A stretch of DNA of 36,889 nt, taken from Runella sp. (GTDB taxonomy: Bacteria; Bacteroidota; Bacteroidia; Cytophagales; Spirosomataceae). The notes below the pieces were generated by a model. The model was not told the DNA's origin. It saw nothing but the letters and a program-made list of their open reading frames with translations, and made no database searches. The position numbers were made by a program, and so were the translations under genes. The DNA lies in contig NZ_JAIXST010000289.1 in NCBI RefSeq assembly GCF_027484545.1, positions 1 to 36,889 on the forward strand, read 5' to 3'. Of this stretch, positions 1 through 8,044 are shown in pieces. Each line of letters starts with the position of its first letter. Position 1 is the first letter of the stretch.

Positions 1-150
1 ATGGAGCACAGCAAGTTTTAAATCTGAGAACAAAAAACCTTAGTAATCAATGGGATGAGGTAATTCAATTGGTCAGAATGGCCGCTTAGGAAGCAATCCT
101 GCATACATTCGTACACCCCTTTGCAGAAACGCAGTTGAAGTAATTATTTT

Positions 151-177
151 AGTGCTCCACGTTTAGTTTGGGGCACT
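151..177 (-). terminator. hairpin at the 3' end of the transposase gene
   Basis: An inverted repeat (agtgctcc / ggggcact, one G-T type mismatch) overlaps the stop codon of the leftward transposase gene. Downstream on the minus strand the DNA is A/T rich (aaaataatta). It could be a weak terminator or the folded right end of an IS200-type element. The remaining 150 bases up to the window edge contain no gene I can recognise. Confidence 0.4.
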
Positions 178-637
178 ATTCAAACCACTCAAAGAAATCT
201 TTCTTGCCCGTTTCTATCCCGAAATCATCGCAAAATTTTAAAAACTCCTCCCTAAAACTCCTTTTTTGGTGGTGTTCTTTTTGATTTATAATGTATTTGC
301 AAACAGCGTCAAGTTGGGAGCGACTATGCGAGAAAGTACCATATCCGTTTTGCCAATCGAATTTGACCGATGCAAGTTTTTCATTTTTTACAAAATCATT
401 GGAGGCGGTTTTTATCTCCCTTACTAAATCAGAAATAGCCTCTGAAGGTTTTAATCCCACGAAAATATGAATATGGTCGGGCATCCCACCAATTGCTAAA
501 AGTTTGTGCCCACGTTCCTGAACAATTCCTGTTATATATTCATGCAAACGTTCTTCCCAAGAGGGTTGAATTAATGAATTTCGATTTTTAGGAGAGAATA
601 CAAGGTGAATGTATAATTGAGAAAAAACGTCTGCCAT
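176..637 (-). CDS. IS200/IS605-like (RAYT-type) Y1 transposase
   Basis: This 153-aa protein is a single-domain HUH/Y1 tyrosine transposase, which cuts and rejoins single-stranded DNA. The HUH motif is visible as His55-Ile-His57 in the stretch MPDHIHIF. The likely nucleophile is Tyr115 in the helix CKYIINQ, followed by the EHHQKRSFREEF signature typical of Bacteroidota members. Length and motif spacing fit a complete enzyme. No TnpB or IscB gene lies next to it. A complex palindrome sits directly upstream at 686-843, as expected for REP-associated tyrosine transposases (RAYTs), which are domesticated and move or maintain nearby palindromes. Whether it is an active IS or a RAYT cannot be settled from sequence alone. 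The gene is intact. Confidence 0.88.
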   Translation of the reverse strand: MADVFSQLYIHLVFSPKNRNSLIQPSWEERLHEYITGIVQERGHKLLAIGGMPDHIHIFVGLKPSEAISDLVREIKTASNDFVKNEKLASVKFDWQNGYGTFSHSRSQLDAVCKYIINQKEHHQKRSFREEFLKFCDDFGIETGKKDFFEWFE

Positions 638-685
638 ACTTTGTTAGAATTGAAATTTAGGAGGTTAACGAAGCAATCTACCAAT

Positions 686-843
686 GTTACACTTCTCCGA
701 AGTGGTAGAATTGGCTAATCACTGCTACTACAAAGGTTTTGGCTTCTCCGAAGCTATATCGGCATTGCCAGGCTTCGGAAAAGCTCAAACCTTTGTAGCA
801 AAACCGGTATCACACATCCAAATACACTTCGGAGAAGTGCAAC
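686..843. repeat. nested REP/BIME-like inverted repeat beside the transposase
   Basis: The outer arms 686-704 and 825-843 are inverted copies (18 of 19 match), and each is itself a small hairpin, cacttc-tcc-gaagtg. The inner arms 728-754 and 772-798 are 27-nt inverted copies with about three mismatches; they begin ctacaaagg and contain the related hairpin gcttc-tcc-gaagc. GTAG tetranucleotides follow the left outer hairpin (705-708) and end the right inner arm (795-798). This is the layout of a bacterial interspersed mosaic element. It fills the whole 231-bp gap between the transposase start and the next gene's stop, and could also act as a terminator. Confidence 0.75.
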
Positions 844-868
844 TTGTGTAGAAAAAACTTCAAAAAAA

Positions 869-3800
869 TTACTTCGCCGCCTGTTTCGCACCACCCATTG
901 TACGCATGTATCTGACCAAATCCAGTACTTCCTGTTCGGCCAATGAGTCAAACAATCCAACGGGCATCAAGGATGTCGGCATCACTTCGCGCGACTGGAT
1001 CGCCGATTTGTTGACCACAACTGCGTCCTGACCCACTACGCGCATCGTCAATTGACGTTCATTTTCTGAAACCACATTTCCCGAATACGTTCGTCCATCA
1101 CGGGTAGTTACAACTACTAATTTATAATCTTCCTGAATTTCTCCGCTGGGATTCAGAACATTAAATAACAAGTAATCCAGATTGGCGCGGTTGGAGCCTG
1201 TCAAATCTGGGCCAATGTTTCCGCCTTTACCGTACATTTTATGACAACTTCCGCAGGTACGTTGAAACACTAACTCACCTTTGGTTGCACTGGCGGTTGC
1301 TACTGCTTTTTCGGTAATCATTCGTTGGTATTTTGAATACGATTTTTCCAACGACGGTTCCTGCTCAATCAGTCCCCAGACTTCGATAAAACCACTGCCT
1401 ACGACTCGCAACAATTGCCGAGCGGCGTAGGGCGGCACATCGCGCTTGGGAATGGTCTGATTTTTCAACGCTTGAGTTAATTGCCAGCCGTACTTAGGTC
1501 GCGATGAAAGCGTTTGAATCGCCTGTTGTTTTTCAGCGGCATTAAGGTCTTTGTATTTCACAATCAACAATTTAGCCAACGGCTCATTGTCATAATCGGC
1601 AATGGCCCGAATAGCATCTAAACGCAGTTTAGGCTCGTTTAACAGATTTGGAATTTCCTCTACCAGTTCTGCACGCTTACGAGTTGCAATTGCCTGTAAT
1701 GCCTGCTGACGTTGTGCTAAAGGTGCATTTTTGTTTTTCAGAGTGAGCATTGATTTTTGAGTAGCCTCGGTATCGCCAAAACGTTGAGCAATTTGTAACG
1801 CAAGAGAAGACGCATCTCCTTTTGCTAAGCGCAATTTGGCGTACACAGCCGCCCAGTTGGCAGGAGCTTTCAGGTCAAAACGTCCTTCCAATCCATCGCG
1901 CATTCCTTCCAACATACTCACTTGGTTTTTAGGATTTTTGGCCAAAGCCGCAATCACTGTTTCCGGCGCATTGGCATCTATAATCCGACGTGCTACGTAT
2001 TTTGCAATCAAGGGAATTTCGGTTTGAGATGCCAATTCAAGCGCACGATTCGGATTGGTTTTGACCAACGGCTCCAATCCAAACCAAATCATCTTGGGCA
2101 AATTATGATCTTCATTGTCTTCCCCATGGCTTGCCAGCTGCTCTGCTAACTTCCAAGCCGATTCATTATCAATACGTTGCATAGCCGAGGTCAAATAAAG
2201 TCGAACTACGGGGGAAGTATCCTCTTTTGCCATTTTAACAAACTGTGTCAATGCCTCGGCCGACGGCGCTTTGTCTTCGCACAGGAGTTGAATTGCCCAG
2301 GCACGCACATATTCGTCGGTATCACTGAGTGATTTTAGAAGTTCTGTAGAAGTAACCGCCCCTGTCACATGCAATGCCCACAAAGCGCGTAGCCGATAGT
2401 CCGAATTGGCATTGGATTGAAAAATAGTTTGTAAATCAGCTACGGCACCTTTGTCCAAACTTCCTTTGGTAGCTCGTGATTGCAAAATCACGCGGGCTCT
2501 TCTTGAATGCCAATCGCTCGGGCTTTTTTGAAGTTCAACCAACTGTTTATCACTCATTTTAGACAAATCATCGTAACGTCCGTCCCAATTTTTAGCTAAC
2601 GTTTGGTTAGGCATAATCCTGAAAATTCGTCCCGTTTCACCGTTTACCACTTCTTTCCCGCAAATATCGGCATCGTGCCAGTCCAACACGTACAAACCTC
2701 CGTCAGGGCCCACTTCCATGCTGAACCCTACCCATTGGGCGTTGTTGGCCATGAGCAGTTCATCGCCGTGTTTGGCCACAAAACCCGACCCTTTTTTATT
2801 CAACACATCCGACAAAACAGCGTGTTCGTGGATATTAGCCATAAAAATCCGCCCTTTGTGTTCTTCAGGAAACGCGTCTGACTGATACACCCGCGCCCCT
2901 CCGTGTGCCGAACGGTGACTGTGGTCAGCAATGGTGCGAATGTCACTGTAAATGTAGGGATTGAAGTGCTGCCCGCCCTGACGATGGTAAATACCGCCCA
3001 AGATGACATGCCACATGTGCGGAATCACGCACGCACTGATAAAAAACTGTCCTTTGGCATCGTAATCAATTCCCCAAGGATTGCTGAAACCGTGCGCTAC
3101 AACTTCAAATTTGTCTTTTGTGGGATGATAACGCCACACACCGCCGTTGATATCTACACCTTCGCCCTGCAAAATATCTTCCGGAAACGGGTCTTTGTGC
3201 CGATAGAGTTTTCCCTTGCCTTCGGGTTTGCGCACTTTGGAAGGAGTCGCAAATCCTTGGCAACCATATAGCCAGCCATCAGGGCCCCAATGTAAGCTAT
3301 TGAGCGTTTCGTGGCGGTCGCGGATACCCCAACCGGTAAGTTTTACTTCGATGTTTTCCATGTCAGCTACGTCATCATGGTTGCGGTCGGGAACAAAAAG
3401 TAAATTTGGTGGAGTGCCCAAATAAAGCCCGTCAAATCCTACAGCCATCGCCGATGGGAACGCAATTCCTTCTAAAAATACTTTTTTAGTATCGGCAACG
3501 CCATCGTGATTTGTATCTTCCAAAATTAAAATACGACTGTTGCCGGCGTTGGAAAATCCATGCCCTCGGGATTCATAATCACGGTTTTCAGCAATCCAAA
3601 GCCGCCCGCGGTCATCCCAACAAAAAGCCATTGGTTGCGTCATCATGGGTTCAGATGCCCACGTATTGACTTTAAAACCTTCTTTGAGTGTCATGTTGGC
3701 GACGGCTTCTTCGGGTGTTAAAAACTTCGCATCACGGCCTTCCTGTTGAGCCACTCCCCACAGCGCATATTCCATCTCCTGCCCGCTAAATTCACCCCAG

Positions 3801-4699
3801 GTTTTAGACATTCTCACATCACTGAACTCTCCAGTGTAAATCACCAATTGATGCTTGATGACCTCTACTTTACCTTTTTTAATCTGCCAATCGGCCATTC
3901 GTGCCCGCGCAGGGCCCGCTCCCAACTGACCATCCACTCGCCAGTATTGAGGAAAACCTTTGTTTTCGGGATGGTCAAAAATGGCAATGTGAGCCAAATC
4001 ACTGCGTCCTTCTACCTGCATACCAATATCGACCCACATCGCACGTTGCCCTTCGGCTTTTTCGTTCTTCTGCCGCGCCGCGTTAATGACGTCTCCTTTG
4101 ATTCCCTGTTTCCACGGCATTCTGACAAACAACCCGCCGTAATCGTACTTTCCAATGGTAACATCGGTTTGAGCTTCACCGGCCCATTCCAAATCCAGCA
4201 GGTATTTGCCATCCTGCTCACGCATTACCCACGTTTGGGTTTCGGTCAAAACGGCAGCGCCTTTTTCATCAAGCAGGTCATACACGGTTTCCCATTTTAC
4301 TTCGGATCCTTTGCTTTTGATGACTTTGGCCGACACACGTCGCCAATAGTCTCCTTCGGGATGGTGAAAATAATCGCGCCCATTAACCCGTGTATAGCCC
4401 CAATAGATACCGGTTTGGTGTTTATGATGGCCTGGGCTATATTCGGTCAATACTCCTTTTCCATCGGGTGCCTGAATTGGGTGAAGGTAAGGACGAAAAT
4501 CAGCCTTCGCATTTTGGGTTAGAATTGGCTGTTTTTCATTAAGTCGAAACACCGAGATTGTTCCTGCTTTTTCATCCTGAACAATTCTCAATTCCGTTTT
4601 TTTAGGTGGAATTTTAGAAGAGTTTATGTCTTTGGGTTTCAATGCAATCCACCCGAAACTGAAGAGAAGTAGAGACAGGGACAGAATAACTGATTTCAT
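869..4699 (-). CDS. secreted PmoA-like/PVC-type dehydrogenase-HEAT-cytochrome c fusion
   Basis: This large protein (1276 aa) should act in the periplasm or on the cell surface. The chosen start, at 4699, gives a clean signal peptide (MKSVILSLSLLLFSFGWIAL); an upstream in-frame start at 4729 would add ten polar residues. Regions in order: a PmoA-like (DUF6807) domain at about residues 40-330; a PVC-type membrane-bound dehydrogenase beta-propeller of the sorbosone dehydrogenase type at about 350-700; HEAT-like helical repeats at about 710-1100; and a C-terminal haem domain with CGSCH at about 1149-1153 and a downstream Met-rich MPTSLMPVG segment as possible distal ligand. The family is usually linked to oxidation or processing of carbohydrates, but the substrate is unknown. 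The gene stands alone, with the Rep gene 122 bp upstream on the same strand. Confidence 0.85.
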   Translation of the reverse strand: MKSVILSLSLLLFSFGWIALKPKDINSSKIPPKKTELRIVQDEKAGTISVFRLNEKQPILTQNAKADFRPYLHPIQAPDGKGVLTEYSPGHHKHQTGIYWGYTRVNGRDYFHHPEGDYWRRVSAKVIKSKGSEVKWETVYDLLDEKGAAVLTETQTWVMREQDGKYLLDLEWAGEAQTDVTIGKYDYGGLFVRMPWKQGIKGDVINAARQKNEKAEGQRAMWVDIGMQVEGRSDLAHIAIFDHPENKGFPQYWRVDGQLGAGPARARMADWQIKKGKVEVIKHQLVIYTGEFSDVRMSKTWGEFSGQEMEYALWGVAQQEGRDAKFLTPEEAVANMTLKEGFKVNTWASEPMMTQPMAFCWDDRGRLWIAENRDYESRGHGFSNAGNSRILILEDTNHDGVADTKKVFLEGIAFPSAMAVGFDGLYLGTPPNLLFVPDRNHDDVADMENIEVKLTGWGIRDRHETLNSLHWGPDGWLYGCQGFATPSKVRKPEGKGKLYRHKDPFPEDILQGEGVDINGGVWRYHPTKDKFEVVAHGFSNPWGIDYDAKGQFFISACVIPHMWHVILGGIYHRQGGQHFNPYIYSDIRTIADHSHRSAHGGARVYQSDAFPEEHKGRIFMANIHEHAVLSDVLNKKGSGFVAKHGDELLMANNAQWVGFSMEVGPDGGLYVLDWHDADICGKEVVNGETGRIFRIMPNQTLAKNWDGRYDDLSKMSDKQLVELQKSPSDWHSRRARVILQSRATKGSLDKGAVADLQTIFQSNANSDYRLRALWALHVTGAVTSTELLKSLSDTDEYVRAWAIQLLCEDKAPSAEALTQFVKMAKEDTSPVVRLYLTSAMQRIDNESAWKLAEQLASHGEDNEDHNLPKMIWFGLEPLVKTNPNRALELASQTEIPLIAKYVARRIIDANAPETVIAALAKNPKNQVSMLEGMRDGLEGRFDLKAPANWAAVYAKLRLAKGDASSLALQIAQRFGDTEATQKSMLTLKNKNAPLAQRQQALQAIATRKRAELVEEIPNLLNEPKLRLDAIRAIADYDNEPLAKLLIVKYKDLNAAEKQQAIQTLSSRPKYGWQLTQALKNQTIPKRDVPPYAARQLLRVVGSGFIEVWGLIEQEPSLEKSYSKYQRMITEKAVATASATKGELVFQRTCGSCHKMYGKGGNIGPDLTGSNRANLDYLLFNVLNPSGEIQEDYKLVVVTTRDGRTYSGNVVSENERQLTMRVVGQDAVVVNKSAIQSREVMPTSLMPVGLFDSLAEQEVLDLVRYMRTMGGAKQAAK

Positions 4700-4821
4700 C
4701 TTTGTCGATTGGTTATAATTTGATACCAACCCTAAAAGGAATGAAAAGGTATTTATTCCTGCTTTTTGATTGAATAAATAATTAAAGTTCTGATTTACTG
4801 AACTTTACGAATTTTCACTTT

Positions 4822-6234
4822 TCATCTATCCCAACCCAAAGCCCGAAGCTGAGCTTTGAGATTTTTCTCTTGATTTTCAAATTGTTTGTCCATCTCCTCA
4901 AACAGAGCGGGTTTATTTTGCTTTACTTTGCCAAAAACCATTCCCTGAATCATCCCCTTTTTTCTGTTTTGTTCGGGAGTATATCTGCGATCGTAAAAAT
5001 TACTGTTTTGGATATAGCTATAAACCTCATTCCGAAGCAGTTCATCTTCCAACAACAATTTATCAATAATTTCGCTTTGAGTAGTGTAATGATCCACCTG
5101 AAGTTTTTCCAATTCTGCTTCCAGCGAAGTGATGCTTTGTTGAGTCCGAAGTCGTAACTCGTCGCCTTGTTTTTTCTCCAACTTTACTTCCTCAATGGGG
5201 TCAAACAAATTTACCTGAGTCATTATCTTTTGCAAATACCCCATGGGATTTCTCAGTTTGCTCCCCAAGGCGATTTGGTTTTTTACCAACATGATGCGTT
5301 GGCGTACGTGTTCGGGCGAGAACTGCTTTAACCAATCATGGATGGTTTGGATATTTGCTCCTTTGAAATCCTTCACCAAACCGAATAATTCAACGGCTTC
5401 CGACGTGTCCTGAACTGGGGAAGCCAACTGAATGACTGTATCAACCGATATGGGGTGTTGCTCCTCCGTAAAATCCCGATTTCTGTCAATATAAAAAATT
5501 ATCGCATAAACGGCTTTTCCGACCTTTTCTTCCTCAAACGTGAATTGTATATCTGTAAAGTCCGCTAAGTCCTCCTGAGCCTTTATAATGACCCTCTGCT
5601 TGAAGTTTGCGTACAAAGGATATTTGTCGGCTACATCCAGAATCTCTTTTAACTCATCAATCGTAAACTTGCGCTTGCCGATGCGCTCATACTGCTTCAA
5701 TAATTCATAGATACGAATTGAAAACGAACTCTGAAGCCGAAGGATGTTTTTAATGTCGTACATCAAAAACTGCGATTGTAATTGCAACAAATGCGGTTTC
5801 ATCTCGGGATGAAAAGAAACTTCGATGTATTTTCCTGAACTATTGTTGGTAAAACTCTTTACCCCTGCCGCAATGTGCGTGAGCAATTCCATTTCACCTT
5901 CGGGGGTAGGGGCAATTGCTCTGATTTCCCGGCGAGCCAATTTTTCGGCCCCTTCTTTCAAAAATTTATACGACTGCTTGTTTTGCTCTAAACCAAAATC
6001 GCTGATAATATCTTTCAAATAAATTCGGTAGGGTCTAAAATCTTCGTCATCTTTATGAATCATCGTCAATGTTTTGGTAAACACCCGCATTTCCCAAATA
6101 TCAAAGCGATATTTGCCTTCCACCAAGTCATTTGATTTTCGAATCAAACGAATTAACCGTGGTTTTTCCTTTTTAGACTCTTCACCGGGTATTTGTTCGG
6201 GCTGTTCTGACATAAAAGCAAATTTTTGACTCAT
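4822..6234 (-). CDS. RepB/Rep_3-family plasmid replication initiator
   Basis: This 470-aa protein looks like an iteron-binding initiator of the Rep_3 (initiator replication protein) family. It should bind the repeats upstream and melt the origin for host helicase loading. The conserved core runs from about residue 25 to 260. It starts with a basic stretch (KPRLIRLIRKSNDLVEGKYR), and the second winged helix includes QSSFSIRIYELLKQY. The C-terminal 200 residues form a charged helical extension, partly coiled coil (about 370-400), longer than in classic Rep_3 proteins. A second Met eight codons in (6213) is an alternative start. The iterons and a DnaA box begin about 20 bp upstream, so Rep probably represses its own promoter. 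No parA/parB genes are seen. Confidence 0.88.
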   Translation of the reverse strand: MSQKFAFMSEQPEQIPGEESKKEKPRLIRLIRKSNDLVEGKYRFDIWEMRVFTKTLTMIHKDDEDFRPYRIYLKDIISDFGLEQNKQSYKFLKEGAEKLARREIRAIAPTPEGEMELLTHIAAGVKSFTNNSSGKYIEVSFHPEMKPHLLQLQSQFLMYDIKNILRLQSSFSIRIYELLKQYERIGKRKFTIDELKEILDVADKYPLYANFKQRVIIKAQEDLADFTDIQFTFEEEKVGKAVYAIIFYIDRNRDFTEEQHPISVDTVIQLASPVQDTSEAVELFGLVKDFKGANIQTIHDWLKQFSPEHVRQRIMLVKNQIALGSKLRNPMGYLQKIMTQVNLFDPIEEVKLEKKQGDELRLRTQQSITSLEAELEKLQVDHYTTQSEIIDKLLLEDELLRNEVYSYIQNSNFYDRRYTPEQNRKKGMIQGMVFGKVKQNKPALFEEMDKQFENQEKNLKAQLRALGWDR

Positions 6235-6255
6235 AAATGTAGCAAAAAAATAAAG

Positions 6256-6264
6256 TTATCCACA
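6256..6264 (+). promoter_or_regulatory. DnaA box
   Basis: The nonamer ttatccaca matches the DnaA consensus TTATNCACA exactly. It lies 22 bp upstream of the rep start and just before the first iteron, where host DnaA could assist initiation or regulate rep. Confidence 0.7.
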
Positions 6265-6269
6265 CTCTA

Positions 6270-6406
6270 ACCCTAATTTTGTTATAGTTGGCGTCTTCCA
6301 ACCCTAAATTTGTTATAGTTGACCCTAAATTTGTTATAGTTATACCCTAAATTTGTTATAGTTGACCCTAAATTTGTTATAGTTGACCCTAAATTTGTTA
6401 TAGTTG
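6270..6406 (+). repeat. proximal iteron block, six copies
   Basis: Six direct copies of ccctaaatttgttatagttg, each preceded by a, start at 6270, 6301, 6322, 6344, 6365 and 6386. Copies two to six are spaced 21-22 bp apart, about two helical turns, so Rep monomers would bind on one face. The first copy is set 31 bp from the second and has the variant core aattttgtta. Copies two to six agree almost perfectly. Confidence 0.9.
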
Positions 6407-6475
6407 GACTTGTAACACATTGACTATTAGTAGGTTACGACGTCCGAAAGTATTAAAAAAGATTAAAAAGAATAG

Positions 6476-6508
6476 AAAGTCATCAAACACGAGTTTGTTG
6501 ATGACTTT
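6476..6508. repeat. origin inverted repeat 1
   Basis: aaagtcatcaa (6476-6486) and ttgatgacttt (6498-6508) are perfect 11-bp inverted arms around an 11-base loop. An A/T-rich run follows. It could be a terminator, a Rep-dimer operator or a structural element of the origin. Confidence 0.6.
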
Positions 6509-6552
6509 TAAAAATTTATTCAAAAAAATACAAATAACTTTTAGTAAAAAGC

Positions 6553-6584
6553 TTATAATCAAATAGTTACGTTTTTGATTATAA
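6553..6584. repeat. origin inverted repeat 2
   Basis: ttataatcaaa (6553-6563) and tttgattataa (6574-6584) form a perfect 11-bp inverted repeat with a 10-base spacer. Its sequence is unrelated to the iterons. Confidence 0.6.
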
Positions 6585-6616
6585 ACCTGCTTTTCTCAAA
6601 AAGTAGGTTTATCCCA

Positions 6617-7115
6617 ACCCTAAAAATGTTATAATTAAGTAAAAGAAGGCGTTTTTGAGCCCTAAAAATGTTATAGTCATGGGTAGAGATTTATTCAAAA
6701 AAGCCCTCAAATGGCTTTTAAAATCAGAAAAAGCAATGGCTATTTTCGATAAAATAAAATTATTTCAATTTTATTTTATATTATTAAATGAAAGAAAGGC
6801 AAAAAACTTGAAAATGGAGCAACCCTAATTTTGTAATAAATAGCGCCCTAAAAATGTTATAGAGGAATTAAAATCAGCCCTAATTTTGTAATAGTTACCC
6901 AAAAATGATTTTTTTAACTATAAATAGTACATAAATAACTACAAATTATTATATTTTTAGCGGCTAATAAAATTGTACTTATCAGGTGATAATCGTTGAA
7001 AATGTAACCCTAAAAATGTAATAATAATGTTATAGTTAGAACAATGCATTGATAATCAATAACTTTTAAATGCAACTATTTTCATACTTCATGTCAATTA
7101 TTACAAAATTAGGGT
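6617..7115. repeat. distal, dispersed iterons, seven copies including one inverted
   Basis: Single iterons start at 6617, 6659, 6822, 6845, 6877 and 7007 on the plus strand, and one lies inverted at 7095-7115. They share the ccctaa...gttata/gtaata frame but fall into two core variants: ccctaaaaatgttata (6617, 6659, 6845; 7007 with gtaata) and ccctaattttgtaata (6822, 6877 and the inverted 7095 copy). Spacing is irregular, unlike the compact block near rep. Two Rep-binding affinities or a replication/handcuffing split are plausible readings. Confidence 0.8.
6749..6779. repeat. origin inverted repeat 3, A/T only
   Basis: ataaaataaaatt (6749-6761) and aattttattttat (6767-6779) form a perfect 13-bp stem with loop atttc. 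Being purely A/T, it is a candidate for the strand-opening or cruciform site of the origin. Confidence 0.6.
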
Positions 7116-7253
7116 TGAAAAAATGTTTTCAAGCGGTTCAAGAAGATGTTAAATGATGCACGTTGAATAGCTGCTCAGTAAACATAGAAAGGCAAATGAA
7201 CTTTGTTTGCGGTTTTTTTAGTTAGTTTTACGAATCAACAAACCTGCTTTTGT

Positions 7254-7490
7254 ATGAAAAAGACGCCCAAAGCAACAACCCAAACGGAAAGGTATCAATA
7301 CCAATTTCGACCCATAAAATCGTATTCTGCTGAGGATGTTTTGGCAGCAGGCGGGACAACTGCTTTTGCCCATAAAATGGGAAAAACGGCAAAAACACTT
7401 GTTGAAAAAATGAAGGAAACCCCAAAAGATTCTTTCTTAACAGACCAAGAAATGGAATCAGCACTTAAACTGTTGAGAGAAGAAAAATGA
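7254..7490 (+). CDS. putative antitoxin of the PIN-toxin pair
   Basis: This small basic protein (78 aa) is assigned as antitoxin mainly by position: its stop overlaps the start of the PIN-domain gene (ATGA, 7487-7490), the classic translational coupling of VapBC-like pairs. I chose the ATG at 7254; an in-frame extension to 7203 has no support. The N-terminal half (KKTPKATTQTERYQYQFRPI) is basic and probably disordered. The C-terminal part (LTDQEMESALKLLREEK) is a predicted amphipathic helix that could plug the toxin active site. I do not recognise a ribbon-helix-helix or AbrB DNA-binding fold. It is typical of poorly classified Bacteroidota antitoxins. Confidence 0.65.
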   Translation: MKKTPKATTQTERYQYQFRPIKSYSAEDVLAAGGTTAFAHKMGKTAKTLVEKMKETPKDSFLTDQEMESALKLLREEK

Positions 7491-7948
7491 ATATTTTGCT
7501 GGATACAAACATCTTGATTTATTTAGCAAGAGATTCTAAACGCCGTTTAATCACTGAATTTATAAATCCTAATCGGAAAGAGCTTTACATTTCAGTTGTC
7601 TCCATTGCAGAAGTACGCTCAGTGGCCCTGCGTCAACATTGGGGCAGTAAAAAATTACTGCTAATTGACGATATCATTACGAGCGCATCAATAATTGAGG
7701 TTTCTCAACTCTTGATAAATACCTATGTCGAAATAGATACCTATTCCCAACGGCAAAATCCAAATTTTACAGAATACGCATTTGAAACTCCCCGAAACAT
7801 GGGAAAAAATGACTTGTGGATTGCCGCGACTGCGGGTCTTTTGGGCTTGGAACTGATTACAACGGATGCCGATTTTGCCCATCTTCACAACGTTTTTCTG
7901 GACATTCGTCAAATTAATCCCGACGAGTTCAGGCCTTTTTTCAACTGA
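7487..7948 (+). CDS. PIN-domain ribonuclease toxin (VapC-like)
   Basis: This 153-aa protein has the PIN fold start MNILLDTNILIYLAR and the four expected acidic metal ligands: Asp6, Glu42 (SIAEV), Asp109 (KNDLWIAATA) and Asp127 (TTDADF). VapC toxins are Mg-dependent RNases that cleave tRNA or rRNA when free of antitoxin. Full length and an intact catalytic set suggest activity. It is translationally coupled to the gene before it. Its place next to an iteron origin suggests a role in plasmid maintenance by post-segregational killing, which is inference. Confidence 0.88.
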   Translation: MNILLDTNILIYLARDSKRRLITEFINPNRKELYISVVSIAEVRSVALRQHWGSKKLLLIDDIITSASIIEVSQLLINTYVEIDTYSQRQNPNFTEYAFETPRNMGKNDLWIAATAGLLGLELITTDADFAHLHNVFLDIRQINPDEFRPFFN

Positions 7949-8044
7949 TTTTTCATAAATTGACTGTAATCAACATAGCAAGTTTCGGGTTTTCTCGCCG
8001 TGGCTTATGCCGTAATTTTGTGTCGTAATCAAAAACAAAACAAG

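Larger units (their letters stand above)
6235..7116. other. iteron-type replication origin (oriV)
   Basis: This roughly 880-bp stretch without genes is A/T rich and built almost entirely of origin elements: a DnaA box, a compact block of six iterons, six spread direct iterons, one inverted iteron, and three perfect inverted repeats. It lies directly upstream of the leftward rep gene and ends shortly before the toxin-antitoxin pair. The arrangement matches theta-replicating iteron plasmids. Copy-number control by iteron handcuffing is expected from the family, not shown here. Confidence 0.85.

Noticed and set aside
754-960. 68-codon minus-strand frame
   Set aside because: It consists of the palindromic repeat at 686-843 and the 3' end of the large secreted gene read in another frame.
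3746-4522. 258-codon open frame on the plus strand
   Set aside because: It lies wholly antisense to the PmoA-like domain of the large secreted protein, whose reading frame has clear domain motifs; the opposite strand product shows no recognisable features.
6270-7115. Possible CRISPR array
   Set aside because: The direct repeats are 21 bp with almost no spacers in the main block, irregular gaps elsewhere, no cas genes, and they sit upstream of a Rep gene, so they are iterons.
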